The notes beneath the pieces were generated by a model. That model ran no database searches, was not told the DNA's origin, and saw only the letters and a program-made list of their open reading frames with translations. This document shows positions 1 to 11,900 of a stretch of DNA of 64,000 nt, one piece after another; the first letter of the stretch is position 1, and each line of letters begins with the position of its first letter. This DNA is from Micromussa lordhowensis (taxonomy: Eukaryota; Cnidaria; Anthozoa; Scleractinia; Lobophylliidae). The position numbers and the translations under genes were made by a program. The stretch lies in assembly GCA_964020085.1 (NCBI GenBank), contig OZ026601.1, forward strand, positions 35,898,101 to 35,962,100, in the 5' to 3' direction.

Positions 1-3000
1 CAAAGTATTTCCACCGGAGCACAGGGGCACGTGGGAAACTGAACGAGATGTATACGAAAGACATTTGTCACATCCAAGTATCTTAAAGGTGAGATAACAG
101 GAAGATCTCTTACTGTATTTAAAAAATGATCAGTATCAAAAGTTTCTGCTGCATGCAGTTTAGAGAAGAAACATGTTTTGTAAGGCTCCTTTGGCAGAAT
201 TGCTTAATAATTTAGGGCAGTACAAATGAGATGCAGTGGAATTCATAGTGTAACAAGCAATATGCTTCAGCCCATTCAAATTAAGGAACAGAACCCTGAA
301 TATCAGAGACCCTGGCAACTGGCACCCCTTTTACAACTCTTAATTCCCTGTGAAGTTTTTACTGTTATTTGTAGAATTTATGGTGTCATCACAACAACAC
401 AATCTCACTAAAATACTGATGAACTATTTTATTGATTATTCTATGTGGATTTTATTTGACCGTGTTCAAAAATTTGTAAACACAACTACTCTGTGTTTTT
501 AGAATCATTTAGTACATGCCTCTCTAACTTTGTACACTTCCACTTTCTCTATATGCTTTTATGCCTCTTCCCTTCTGCTTCATCCATACCCTTTTACAGC
601 TCTATCCTTCTATGTCACTAAGTTATCTGATATTTCTATGGTTCTACCAGGGGTTTCATTAGGCAAATCTACTGGCTGTGAGGATGATTTTATCCACCTG
701 GTTGAACCACCAAGAGGAAAGTGTTTCTTATAAAGAAGTTTCTTTCAAAACGTTTTGACTTCCTGAGAAAACCAGTTGCCCCCAACTGAAAATGTAATGA
801 AACCCCTGGTTCTACCTAGTTCCCCTTGTGTACTTTATCTTTACTTCTACGGCTGTACCATTTTACCCTTCTACCCTTTCTGTACACTTCATCTTTACTC
901 TTTCGCCATTCAGTGGTAACATGCTGAGTGTTACATATAAAACATTGCTTAATTTTAAGGCCAACTATTTATTCTCAAAACCCTGATGTAGCAACTATAT
1001 TTTAATTGTTTTCACACAACTTTGGTATAACAGGGTTTTGAAGACTTGCCCAGTGGCAGGCAAAATTTGAGAGCTGTTTGTCCGGAGGGCAAGCTGGAAT
1101 TCAATTTTTTTAAAAGGTTTTTCTTGTGCATTTTATGCACTTGGTGTTTTCATTGATTTTTCCTTTCACTGCTGTGTTATTTTCTTGTAGTTCTTTTTCG
1201 CGTCACAAAGAGAGACTACTTATGGACCAGAATATGTTTTGGTGACTGAATACCACAGCAATGGATCGCTGATGCAATTTCTCAAGAGCAGTACAGTCAC
1301 ATGGCAAGAGATGTGCACTCTTAGTCATTCACTGGCAGCAGGGCTGGCTTACTTACATAATGATGGTAAGCTCTAAACAGGCTTTATGTCATTATTATGT
1401 TATTGACAGAACTAACATTAGGTTTATAATGGGGAAACTTTTTGGCTCCATATTTCTTAACTTTTAAGTATTTTCATTTACTTTACCTATAAAGTGTATT
1501 TAAAATACTCAGTATAGTGTAAATGATGAATTGAATTGAATATTGGTTGCCAAATTCCTTTTTTTTTTAACTTTATGGATCAAGCAGCAGGCAAGGTCCA
1601 CGAACTTGCAATGAAGGAAGCAGACCAATATTCCCAGTACAGATGATCAAGCTAGTTCAATCTAGTATTTATTTTATAACGGGGTTCGTACCAGTCATTG
1701 GAACCTGGAAAGTGATGGAATTTATTATTTTAAATTCCAGGCCTGGAAAGTCATGGAATTTAAGTGAGGGTCATAGAAAGATGTGGTAAAGCAATATGTT
1801 TTCTGAGAATAAAAAGGCAAAAACTTAAGATAAAAAATTGAAAAAAGAAATAACGGATGAGTCAGAAACAGGTTTAATTTCAGTAGAAATAGACACAAGC
1901 ATGCATCTTGTGCATTGTAAGGCTGAAAATACATTGTATAAATTATTGTTTTGATACTACTGTGAGAACAACTGCTTAACTTTGGTCATGAAAAACTCAG
2001 AAAGGTCATGGAAAGTCTGGGAATTATAAAAGCTTAAAAGAGTAACCCTGTATAATAATAATGACTCTTGTAAAACTTTGCCGATCAATTAATGCAGTCC
2101 TGTGAATCATTGATGGTTAAAGCACACCAAAGGATCAGGGAAAAACTATTTCTTCTTCATAGCAGACTGTTCTCTTTTGTGCTGTATTGCGTTGAAATTG
2201 CAATTCGGCAAAACTAATTTAAATTATGATTGTCTCTATATTGCTTTTGGCAGATGATAATGAGGGGAAGCCTTGCTTTGTTCACCGTGATCTAAGCAGC
2301 AGGAATGTGCTGGTCAGCCCGAATGTTACTTGTGTACTGTCAGACTTTGGCTTTGCTATGAAAATGCCAGAAATTGGATCAACAAAAACCACTGATGACA
2401 TCATCACTGAGGTAGGACTGAATACTTGTTCTTACAGTTCAGGCCTGGGTTGTTTGGAAGATAGACAACGCTATCCACCAGATAAATCACTATCCAGTGG
2501 ATAGCATAGTCTGTTTTGTTAGCAATTCACTGGATGGCGATTTTTTGGGGGGATAGCGTCATCCAGCCTTTAAACAACTGGGGCCATGAATGATCTAGAA
2601 TCAAGAGGAGGGTTCTCTAAAGGCTTTTGTGAAAGTTAAATGCCATTACATGTCTCACTAAATTTTTCTTTAGGGACATCCTGCTCTGTAACTCTCCTCT
2701 CTACAGTGGTCACTTCTGGTATTTATGTTAGCGCAAAGAAAAAAAATACTTTCGGAATTAAAATTTTATATGACAAAAAAATTAGAAAATTTCAGATTCT
2801 TTGAGAGCTTGTTTCACCATTTAGTGTCAAACGTAATGTAATGAAGATAATTTGGTTTTATCAACTGGTTTGATAATGTGAATTGGCCACCATAAAGAGA
2901 TTTGGAAGCTTATGTTTCGAGCATTAGCCCTTCGTCAGATTCGCTCCGACGAAGGGCGACGAAGGTTACAAGTCTTGTTTTCTTCTGTTTAATTTTATTG

Positions 3001-5251
3001 CCAGTACATATTATTTTTATTTTTTAAAATAAAATCTTCAATTTGTACTAAGTAGAGTTCACTTACAGGTTGGAACCCTGCGTTACATGGCACCTGAAGT
3101 CCTGGATGGAGCTGTGAATTTACGAGAGTGTGAGGCATCATTGAAAGAAATTGATGTTTATGCCATGTCAGTGGTGTTGTGGGAAATTGCAATGAGATGT
3201 TCTGACATATATGGACGTAAGTGTGTAGTATTATTAACTTATTTCATGGCTAGCTCCATGAGAGGGCAAGATGAATCAAATCCTGCGCTGTGATTGGCTA
3301 CCCAAGCGGGCAAGATGGAGCTATCTTGCCCGCTTGGGACTACCCGCCTTGTCCCACAAGAAAAATTTCCCTGAAAGCCATATAATAAATCCTTTATTGA
3401 CCAAGCTTGTTCAGTCAAGATGGCTGGATATTGGCCTCATGCTTTTTTTGCGTATTTATAGACCTCGACTCCGTCTCGGTCCATAAACACGCAAAAAAAG
3501 AACGAGGCCAATATCCAGCCATCTTGACTGAACAAGCTTGGTCAATAACCCATACATATTGCTATAGACTTTTCTTAACTGTGAACAGTGAGGCAATGTG
3601 AGGCAATGTAAGCAAGGGAGAAAGCCCTTTGGGCAAGTTGTAGTTATTGTATCAATCCAAAGTGCCTTCTACCTGGACATGGCCTTACTTCATCTTCAAA
3701 AGTCTAAATGTTCAAAATGCTATGTGGCCATCAGGAGAGTGGTGAATAAAATCTGTTAGCTAAGCTGAAAAATCCACTGACTCCTGGCTGCCACAAAGGA
3801 TTATTACATAGTTGTTACCAAGTGGTTATGTTGTTCAAATGGTATCAGGATTATACTGTGAAGGTCTGACTGATTGGTGTTCTTTTCCATCAGGAGAGCC
3901 TGTCCCAGATTACAAACCACCATTTGAAACTGAGCTGGGAGAATTAATCACCAATGAAGCTATGCAAGAGTTTGTTGCTCGACAGAAGAGGAGGCCAGGT
4001 TTTCCTGATGTGTGGAAACACAACCATCCTGTAAGTGCTTTTAAAGTAAATAGAATGGAAGCAAGTGTTTCATTATGGGCTGAGCACCAGGCAAATAAAC
4101 CTTTTTTGTATTCGCATTCTTGGACTGGAACTAGCTTACAACTGAGGCTAATGCGGGGAGTCTTTTTAAATGCAAATGACATTAAATAAATATCTTTTTA
4201 ATGATATTACCCTGCATGAGCCTCCATTTCAAGCTAGTCCCAGTTCAATAATGGTGTATTGACTAACTGTGAGGATGATTTTGCCTCCTGGGCCGGGTTG
4301 TTCGAAAGCCGGTTAACCCTAACCTAGGAATAAAAGTTAATCGAAGTATCATTTTTTCTTGTATAAAAATGTTTTCACTTCTTAGGTTTTGTGTAGTTTG
4401 ACATTGCCCAAGCTCAAAACTGAAGGACAAACAGTATAAACAGAAAACCTCACCGAAAAAATACAAAACGGAAATCAAATTCTTGCTAATCCTGGGTTAG
4501 CTTAATCGGGCTTTGAACAACCCGGCCCTGGTTTGACCATGCACAGGAATGTTTTTCAAACAAAGAAGGCCTTTCAGTTCAATCCTGCACTCCTTTGATG
4601 TCAAGAAAAGCACGGTCAGTCAGTGTCCTTACACACAACCATGTTTTGGTGGCTTGTGGTGGTCAGAGAAACTGGTGTCATTTTGGAATCCCTGTTTTAG
4701 TCATTGTGGTTTAAAGGGTTTTTTGTAACCCTCTAACCCAAGTCTTGATAATTATTTTAAACATATAATTCCAATCAATCAAGACCAGGTGAGACGTCGA
4801 AGTTGACCTAAAAAGTACATGTGATATTTTTTTTGGATCAACTGTAGAGCTACATTACTTGTTCAGTGGAAATGGCAGAATAATACAGTTAACTTGTTAA
4901 GCTCTAGACCTTACTAGCCATTACAAAATTATGATATCTTTTTGCTTTTCCAAGGGACTAAGAACGTTGAAGGAGACCATAGAAGATTGCTGGGACCAAG
5001 ATGGTGATGCACGCCTCTCGGCACTTTGTGTCAAAGAACGTTTCTCTGAGCTGTTAAAGGACTATCCTGATGGCCTAGCCACCATTCCAACAGTTAACCC
5101 TGTGCAAACATTTCTTCAAAATTATCCTACGTCTCATTCACAGAGCTTGTCAGGCATTTGTAGTCCTGTGTTAAGTGCCCCACCCATTGTAGAAGCAATT
5201 CCCTGGGCTGAGCATTCATCAAGTCAAGGCCTTACTGTGACTACTGTATGA
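1..5251 (+). CDS. BMPR2: BMP type II receptor (BMPR2-like) serine/threonine kinase, 3' part
   Basis: Six exons with GT-AG borders and matching phases: 1-88, 1191-1365, 2254-2411, 3069-3216, 3894-4030, 4955-5251 (stop TGA). They encode 333 residues; the extracellular and transmembrane parts lie upstream of the window. Visible kinase landmarks are the KVF following the ATP-binding lysine (first codons), HRDLSSRN catalytic loop, SDFGF, the [17 protein letters not shown] segment, and the [18 protein letters not shown] helix (here [20 protein letters not shown]). These agree best with BMPR2 rather than activin or TGF-beta type II receptors. Family knowledge: a membrane receptor that binds BMPs and phosphorylates type I receptors, leading to SMAD1/5 signalling. 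After the kinase there is only a tail of about 65 residues containing PTVNP, against about 500 in vertebrate BMPR2. The protein ends in TVTTV, which fits a class I PDZ ligand. Family assignment is firm; strict orthology is inferred. Confidence 0.9.
1682..2056. repeat. Diverged MITE, GGGTTCGTA family
   Basis: Lies in a BMPR2-like intron. It starts GGGGTTCGTACCAGTCATTGGAA, carries repeated phrases such as CCTGGAAAGT and TCATGGAA, and ends near TAACCCTG. The same phrases and ends occur in the better preserved element at 37728-37998, so these are two copies of one family; this one has lost clear terminal repeats. Confidence 0.5.
2254..2411 (+). CDS. BMPR2: BMPR2-like exon 3: catalytic loop and DFG segment
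   Basis: The exon starts after TTTTGGCAG, completes an Asp codon begun in the previous exon, and ends at GAG|GTAGGA in phase 0. It encodes the HRDL catalytic loop ([11 protein letters not shown]) and the metal-binding DFG in [10 protein letters not shown]. All key catalytic residues are present, so an active kinase is expected. Confidence 0.9.
2450..2590. mobile_element. MITE, CTATCCA family (copy 1)
   Basis: Intronic. It contains GACAACGCTATCCACCAGAT, CACTATCCAGTGGATAG, and at the far end GATAGCGTCATCCAGC followed by AACTGGGGCC. The terminal phrases recur inverted at about 31060-31220. Together these indicate a foldback MITE. Confidence 0.55.
3297..3345. repeat. Short perfect inverted repeat
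   Basis: Arms CCCAAGCGGGCAAGAT (3301-3316) and ATCTTGCCCGCTTGGG (3323-3338) are perfect 16-bp inverted copies around a 6-bp loop, in an intron just downstream of BMPR2-like exon 4. Confidence 0.8.
3394..3548. mobile_element. Foldback MITE (155 bp palindrome)
   Basis: The arms, each about 70 bp, begin TTATTGACCAAGCTTGTTCA and end with its reverse complement. They stay nearly complementary down to a central loop of about 15 bp. No coding capacity is present. It lies in the intron between BMPR2-like exons 4 and 5. Confidence 0.8.
4290..4528. mobile_element. MITE with GGGCCGGGTTGTTC termini
   Basis: Terminal inverted repeats are GGGCCGGGTTGTTCGAAAGC at the left and the matching GCTTTGAACAACCCGGCCC at the right. 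The body has no coding capacity. Intronic in the BMPR2-like gene. Confidence 0.75.
4955..5251 (+). CDS. BMPR2: BMPR2-like terminal exon: C-lobe end and short tail
   Basis: The exon follows CTTTTCCAAG and runs in phase 0 to TGA at 5249-5251. It encodes the last kinase helix ([20 protein letters not shown]) and a proline- and serine-containing tail ending TVTTV. I see no splice donor that would bypass the stop and add a long vertebrate-type tail, though a separate alternative last exon cannot be excluded by eye. Confidence 0.88.
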   Translation, partial: GLRTLKETIEDCWDQDGDARLSALCVKERFSELLKDYPDGLATIPTVNPVQTFLQNYPTSHSQSLSGICSPVLSAPPIVEAIPWAEHSSSQGLTVTTV

Positions 5252-8200
5252 CTGTCATCAGAGATTGGATAAAGTACTGGTTTATCAAAGTTTATTCATG
5301 GACAAACTGGATATTGCTAGCTAGTCCTGTAACAACCTGGTTTCTATAGCCATTTTCATTGTCTCATCAAAATGCAAGTGGTGGGTAGTTTGATTTCATG
5401 ACCACAATCCTGTGGACCTTCTACAGTTAACACCGTAGCTTGGGTGTTTATGTACTGCTTACAAGTCTGGATGGATAGGCTTGGCAGTTCATCGAGGGAC
5501 AGGGACCTTCTGTGGTATAGTGGAGATTTAGTACCACAGCAACAATAATAAATAAAAAAGCATCACTGAATACAGTTGCAAAGATGACAATGTGCTTCTG
5601 TATGACTGGTACTCATTGAGGGCTAAATCTTTAATCATGACTGGATCTGATAGATCACAAGCACTGTTAGGATAGCCTCTGTCTGGACCTGCGATGTTAA
5701 ATATTGCTGCAATCTAAATGGATTTTTGTAAAGGCAATTGCTGTGCAGTGTTGGTGGGCAAATGTGATTTTTTTTTTCAGCTTGGATGTAAGGGAGATTG
5801 AAAATCTGAGCCCACATTATCTGATGTGGGCTCAAAAGGCAAACTTATCTTGCCATGTATTGTAGCATACTGACTGGGAAGTGAAGCTATTTCAGTATTA
5901 TATTTGTTCTTATGGAAATTTCCTCCAGGGTTATCCAAGTCATTACATAATATGTTTCAAGTTGAAGCATACATTAATTACATTTTTATCACTTCCAAGT
6001 GAACAAGTGTTTTTTTATTAAAGTATTAACCTCTTAATAACTGATGCAAGGGCTGTACTGGGGAATAGTGGCTGGAGGTTGTGACAGTATGGACCGAGCC
6101 TCAATATTAACCCAGTTCAAGTCGAGTAAGCTAGGTTAATAAGTACAATAGATTATTATATGGCACTTGTGCCTTTCTTGCTAACTTTTGAAAACAAAAA
6201 CTACACAGCTTATGACCAATCAAAATGCTTGGTTTTACCTCAAGACTACCATGCCATATTATAGGTAAATGTATTAACCTAAAGAAACTCTTCATGGACT
6301 GAAATCATAATTTTTATATCAACACTTAAAAACAGATTACATTTTGCCTGAACTAGGAGAACAAGATTAAAAGCTTAACTGAATAAGGCTCGGAAATAAA
6401 ATGAAATTTGTAAAAGTAGATGTAGATAATCAGAAATATCCAAGCCCTTGTTTAGGAACAACCAGAAAGATGTGTAAATATGTATTAATTTGTAGATAAA
6501 AAAGTTGTTGAAATGTAGCAAAAATAGCTTAGAAAAAGGAGGTATTTTTTTCAGGGAAATTAATTTGATTTAACTACAATAGAAGTGTCTTTAAAATGTC
6601 ACTTTTTCCTACCATGTATTCTTGGCATTATGAGTGATACAATCATACCTCAGAAGCATTGTTATTATCACCAGGAATTAAATTAAAACCTCATTTATTT
6701 ATATACACATGCTCAATAAAATATCTGGTATGAAAAAAAGCACATCGACTCAGCTGGTACAGTAAAGTGCTTTCTCAAATTTAACCAATGAAAAACACCA
6801 GAAACTTTCATACCCGCAAAGTCAACCTTGTCTTGACACCAAATGTTGAATCTACATGCAGGGAAGGAAATAATTGCCCCCCTCCCACATCTTGTTGAAT
6901 GAATGTAAGACACCAAGGGCTCAAACTGCACTCTCTGTACAAGTTGTTATTTTGATGTTGTGTGCTTGTAGAGTATAAATGTACAATAGCCTCCAGTTGG
7001 AGCAGAAATATGCTTGGATATTTGTCCGTGGACATTATCTGTTCCTCAAAGCTCAAAGTTTTCAAAGAGCTACGCTCGCTTGGAAAACTTGAGCTTTGTG
7101 TTGATTTTCCTTCAAATATTTTTTGCAACATGCAGTTTTGAAAATTGGGGATTATTACTTGGATATTCCCCAATTTTAGTTGAGGAATATCCAGTCACAT
7201 GACATGTTTAGACCAATCGCGTGCAAGCAGAAATATTTGATACATTATTAAAAGCAATAGCTATATATGAAACCAAGCTAATGTAAACCTAACGCAACCT
7301 AGTCTTTGATTGTTTTCTTTAGAATGGTGGCCAAAAATTTACAGAGTAAAGTGTCGAACATGAAAGACAGGTATTACTTATAAAATAGATTTGAACTCTT
7401 GATATGTTATTTTTAATGTTGATAGAAGAATCCCTGTCAACATCAAGTGTTGTATACAAGAAATAAAACAAATTGTTTAGTATTTGTGTTGTGTAATTTG
7501 TATTGAAAAATACTTTTTGCATTGAGACTTCCTACTAAGCAGTTTTCAGTGTTGAAGTAAAGTAAGGCTTTTGAAAACAGAAATTTATTTGAAAGTGATC
7601 TTTGTAGTTTTTCAATGGAGGCCCTACACAACCTATGATCTCTGAGATGTTGGAGCACATTAACATCACATTGTAGCAAGTACCCAATGTTTTTAAAAAT
7701 TCCTCCAAATGAAAAAGTGTCCAGATTTTTTTCAACACTACACTGAAACATGCCAGGACTTTGTGGTTATTTGATAAGCGTTCACCCTCCGTCTCTATCT
7801 GTATAATTTCGAAAGTATAGCCAGCTGGAGGGACACTAGAAAAATTAGTGTTTGATTTTAGATCTAGTGTTCTATACGAGAGACTCGCAAAGCCTCTCCT
7901 GACACAGGAATCTAGATGGGTATCGGCAAACTTAAAACAATTATTATTGGATGAGGTTTTTGTGATATCCAGAATAATCAAGGTTGAAGTAGGGGTTATT
8001 CGTCGAAGGCTGAGGAGGCTGATAACCCTTAATGAGACCTAATAATTATACATTGAAAAGAAAAGAAATAGTGACTTCAGTGTATAGTAAAAACAAATAT
8101 CTGACATAATGGAGGGATACCTTTGAGAAGTTAGTTTTTTTCTACACAGGGGGGAGTAGCTCAATACTCCATCATTGAGAATGCAGTGGAAACTGCAATA

Positions 8201-8960
8201 AGCTTGGTGCAGTTACCCTGCTACCCAGAACTATTTGCTTGTCACACTCTGAGTGGAGGATACCAAAGTTCTTCAAGTCACTCTGGCCTCAGTGCAGACT
8301 TGACCTTACCAATTTCTGGAGTTGGTTTCTAACAATTAAATAATGGACAACAATTAAATTACTTCCAAAGTTTGTAATATTTAATTTCTGTTGAATTTGT
8401 TGTATTTGTCACACTTGTTCTCAAGAACACTTTAATTAAATTAATCAATACAAAACGTTTTTGATATTTTTCATAAGAATTACATGTATCTACAATACAA
8501 TGAAACACTGAAGTACAACTATTTACATTATTTATATATCAAGGCTACTTCTGAATTTCACAAAATTAGAAAATCTGACAGATAAGCTGCTGTAAAGTGG
8601 CATAAAAATAAATCACTTAGGAATGTCACAATGGACTTAGAGCACCTTACTTGCAATTACTTGAACTGGTTTCACGGAGAAAAGTATGTGAATATACATA
8701 GTACAATTTTTAAAAGGATCTTCTTGTATTAATTTATTCATACAGGAGTGTTTGTTATTTATGACACATTTTGTATGAAAATCATGCTCGGTGTTGGAGT
8801 GAAAACATTATTATAGCTCTTATTTATTTTTCCTGAGTGGCATTTTCTGTGAGACCGAAGGGTTATATTAATGTGTTTTTAACACAATTTATTCTTCTTG
8901 AAACTTAAGGGGAAAAAGCGCTTTGATAGTTACACAATTAAAACTGTTCTCTAAGATTTA
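5252..8960. other. Convergent intergenic region between BMPR2-like and CDK2
   Basis: About 3.7 kb between two stop codons. It holds the 3' UTRs of both genes. Overlapping AATAAA signals at 5547-5556 are plausible for the receptor, with a further AATAAA at 6715-6720; on the minus strand AATAAA at 8888-8893 lies about 70 nt after the CDK2 stop. The middle (about 6,000-8,300) is AT-rich with only short unconvincing reading frames. A local inverted repeat near 7047-7100 (AAAGCTCAAAGTTTTC and its partner) is the only marked structure. Confidence 0.6.
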
Positions 8961-11900
8961 CTAAACTGTAAATTTGGGTATGCTTCTTCTGACATCACTG
9001 TCAAAGAACTGATGACTAAGAGCATTTCTTGCAGATATTCGACTAGTTGGTTCATAAACAAGCATTTGCTGCACAAGGAGAAGAAATAAAAATAGCATGT
9101 ATTAATAACTTGTAAGAAGAACTTTATTTTTAGCACTGCTGTACTTTGTCAACTAAATATCAACCTCCCTTTCTGGGCCTGATTCAAATTCATTTTAACC
9201 CCAAGAGGTATCAATTTAACTAAACTACCTTCTCCTATTTTTTTCCGGCTTGTAGGCCTAAAGGTACCTACAACCTCGGACAAAACCTGTTGAGACACAT
9301 TACAAAAATACCTATTTTTTGCACTCACCCTGACAAAAATGCTTACTGTCGCAAATTAAAAGACTGTTTCCCCCCTCCCCTATTGCAGTGTTGTTTGCAG
9401 TAACACAAGAAATGCACGCTTGAACTGCTGAGCCGAAACAACATTGCACCAGGGGTGGGGAGGGGGACGAATTTGTTCCTTTTGGACACGATGATAACAT
9501 CGCGCGAAATTGAAAATTGTATTGAAATGTCTCAACAGTTTTGTCCGGGGTTGTAGATATAAACTCAGTACCTTTGTAATAACACATTCGATTTCACCTT
9601 ACCAACGCACACATTTTAACTCATAAAAGGTACCCTGCTCCTTTTGTTCAAATGCATTTGCTACTAGTGTACTACAGAAATATTAGGCAAATTACACTGT
9701 GCAGTGCACACTGGTAACCTTACAACAGTGCACTTCCAGTTTTTACCTCGTATGGTACCATCTTAATGCTGGGCAATCGATCAAAAGAAACCACTTGGTG
9801 TATGCAAATAGGCCATTTCCGAATGGCTTTGTTTCAAAATGAGTCTAAGTGCAAAACCTTTCTTATGAAAATGAGTTTGATTTGCACGAAAATTAACTTG
9901 TAGGCAGAACTCATTTTCCTATGAATGGTTTCGCACTTAGACTTGGTTTGACACCGAGGCAAAAGGGAAATGGCCTATTGATTATGGGTATTCGGCATGT
10001 TGATATTTTAGTTAGTCATGGCAAGAACTTATTAGAACTTCAATACACGTCAACACCATCAACAAGGTGCATGTTGGACATGGTTGTTGATGTTGTTATG
10101 TAACAGGCTTAGTCATTACTGCAGCAAACCATCTTGACACTAAATGTACGAGTTCACTTGACATGTGTAAACAGTGCTGAGCTCGGAAAGTCAAAACTCA
10201 CATGGGACAAGGCACAACATGCTGCATAAAATAGGGCTAAATGATGATATATTTTTGTTGTTGTGTTAAACGTGCAAGAGGGACTAAGAGCTGAATAAAG
10301 AATTATTATTAGAGGATAAAGTACATAAGTAAACAGTACTCTGCAACAAATTTCCCACTTAAAATTTGTTAATGATTTGTCTATGTTGATACCAGAAATC
10401 AAAAAATCTATGGCACTTAATTCACTTATTTCCACACCTTTATCACACCTTAATCTTTACCATGATTGCCTTCCAACTTGTAGCAATTCAACACCCAGAT
10501 ACTGACATTAAAATCAATAATCCAACCGAATGGAATCAAACTAAGTATAAGCCCACAAGTACACATTGCAATCCTATTTTTTAGCACTGCTGTGCTTATT
10601 GGAGATGATCATGATGGACAAGAGTGAAAGCTGAGGCTGAAGATCAGCCACCATTTTCACCAGATGCCCAAAAAGATGAACACTGTTACACCAGATTAAA
10701 TAGCCTAACAGCGATGAGAAGCAATCTTTGTACAGTAATGTGCTTCCTCCATGAGTTGGGAAATTTGTGTTTTAGGCAATGACCTGTTCACCACTAGCCC
10801 CACTGGACGGTTTTTTGTCTTTGTTGAACTAGTTTCCTTGGCCGAATTTTCTCCCCCAAAGAGCATCTTGGCAGAGTGCAACCAAGATACCATTTTTTTT
10901 AAATTATCTACCTGTTTATTTTAATTGATGTGCATGAATCAGGAGAAACCTTTGACTAGGTGAGAAACATGGACAGTTTCTTACCTGTAATAAGTCAGCG
11001 CCTGGTTGACTAAGTGCAGGTATAACTTGAAGAAGGTTTTGTACCGGCCACTTTGGGAAAGAACTTTTATAATCAGGGAGCTCAGCTACCCCAGGCCATA
11101 ACCTTTCATCTGGAGTCCCTAATGTTCTGTGAATAAAACAAAATGAACAATAATGCTTCCAAGCACTAAGTTTTGTATAAACTAGGTGGGTGAAGGGGCT
11201 TCCTATGTAGATCATGAACAAGAGGATATTAACCTACAAAGGAACTAGGTTCCTGTCAGGTTGTTTTGTTGTTGTGTGTTCTAAATAAGCAAGGTACATT
11301 TCTCTGACAACCACATGTAATAATTATTGTTGAATAACCTGACAATACTGGAAGCAACCTGTAGTTTCTGTGGACTGGTATTTCGCAAAGAATGCCCATA
11401 GCGACAGTTGTACATGCCAGCTGCTGCAAGGACTATAGAGGTAATATATAACCATATCGCCGCCTTAAAAATGGCTATTACAATTCTTGCTAGGGAGAGT
11501 AATCTCGAAGGCTTAAACTTTCAAAGAAATTATCAAATGAAGCTAAACTGGAATTTCCAGGAGGGTGGCATCGCATTCCAACCAGAAATCCTCTATATTG
11601 GGGAGGCAACACAGTGAACACATTTTAACCACACCTTACTTTACATCATAACATTTCTTACCTAAAAATTCTAAATAGCTGGTCAATTTCAGAATCCCCT
11701 GGGAAAAGTGCTCTTCTTGTAATCTAGAAAAAGCAAGCAGAACACTGTAAGTGATGGACACTGAGCAAAGCACTATTGGCAAAAATGACAAATAAGGAAC
11801 ATACAGCAATTGTAAAAAAAGCGTCTACTGACCATTTCTGCAAATATGCAACCAATACTCCATACATCTACAGGCGTTGAATAATAACGACAACCCAAGA

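Noticed and set aside
3394..3548. CRISPR-like or structured RNA locus
   Set aside because: A single large palindrome with no spaced direct repeats, in an intron of an animal gene; it is a foldback MITE.
11780..11832. Extension of CDK2 exon 4 into VSRRFF
   Set aside because: It imitates the next exon's ITRRALF, but reading on loses the conserved [11 protein letters not shown]; splicing at ATG|GTCAGT to 11723 restores it exactly. At the DNA level the two stretches are too different to claim a duplication.
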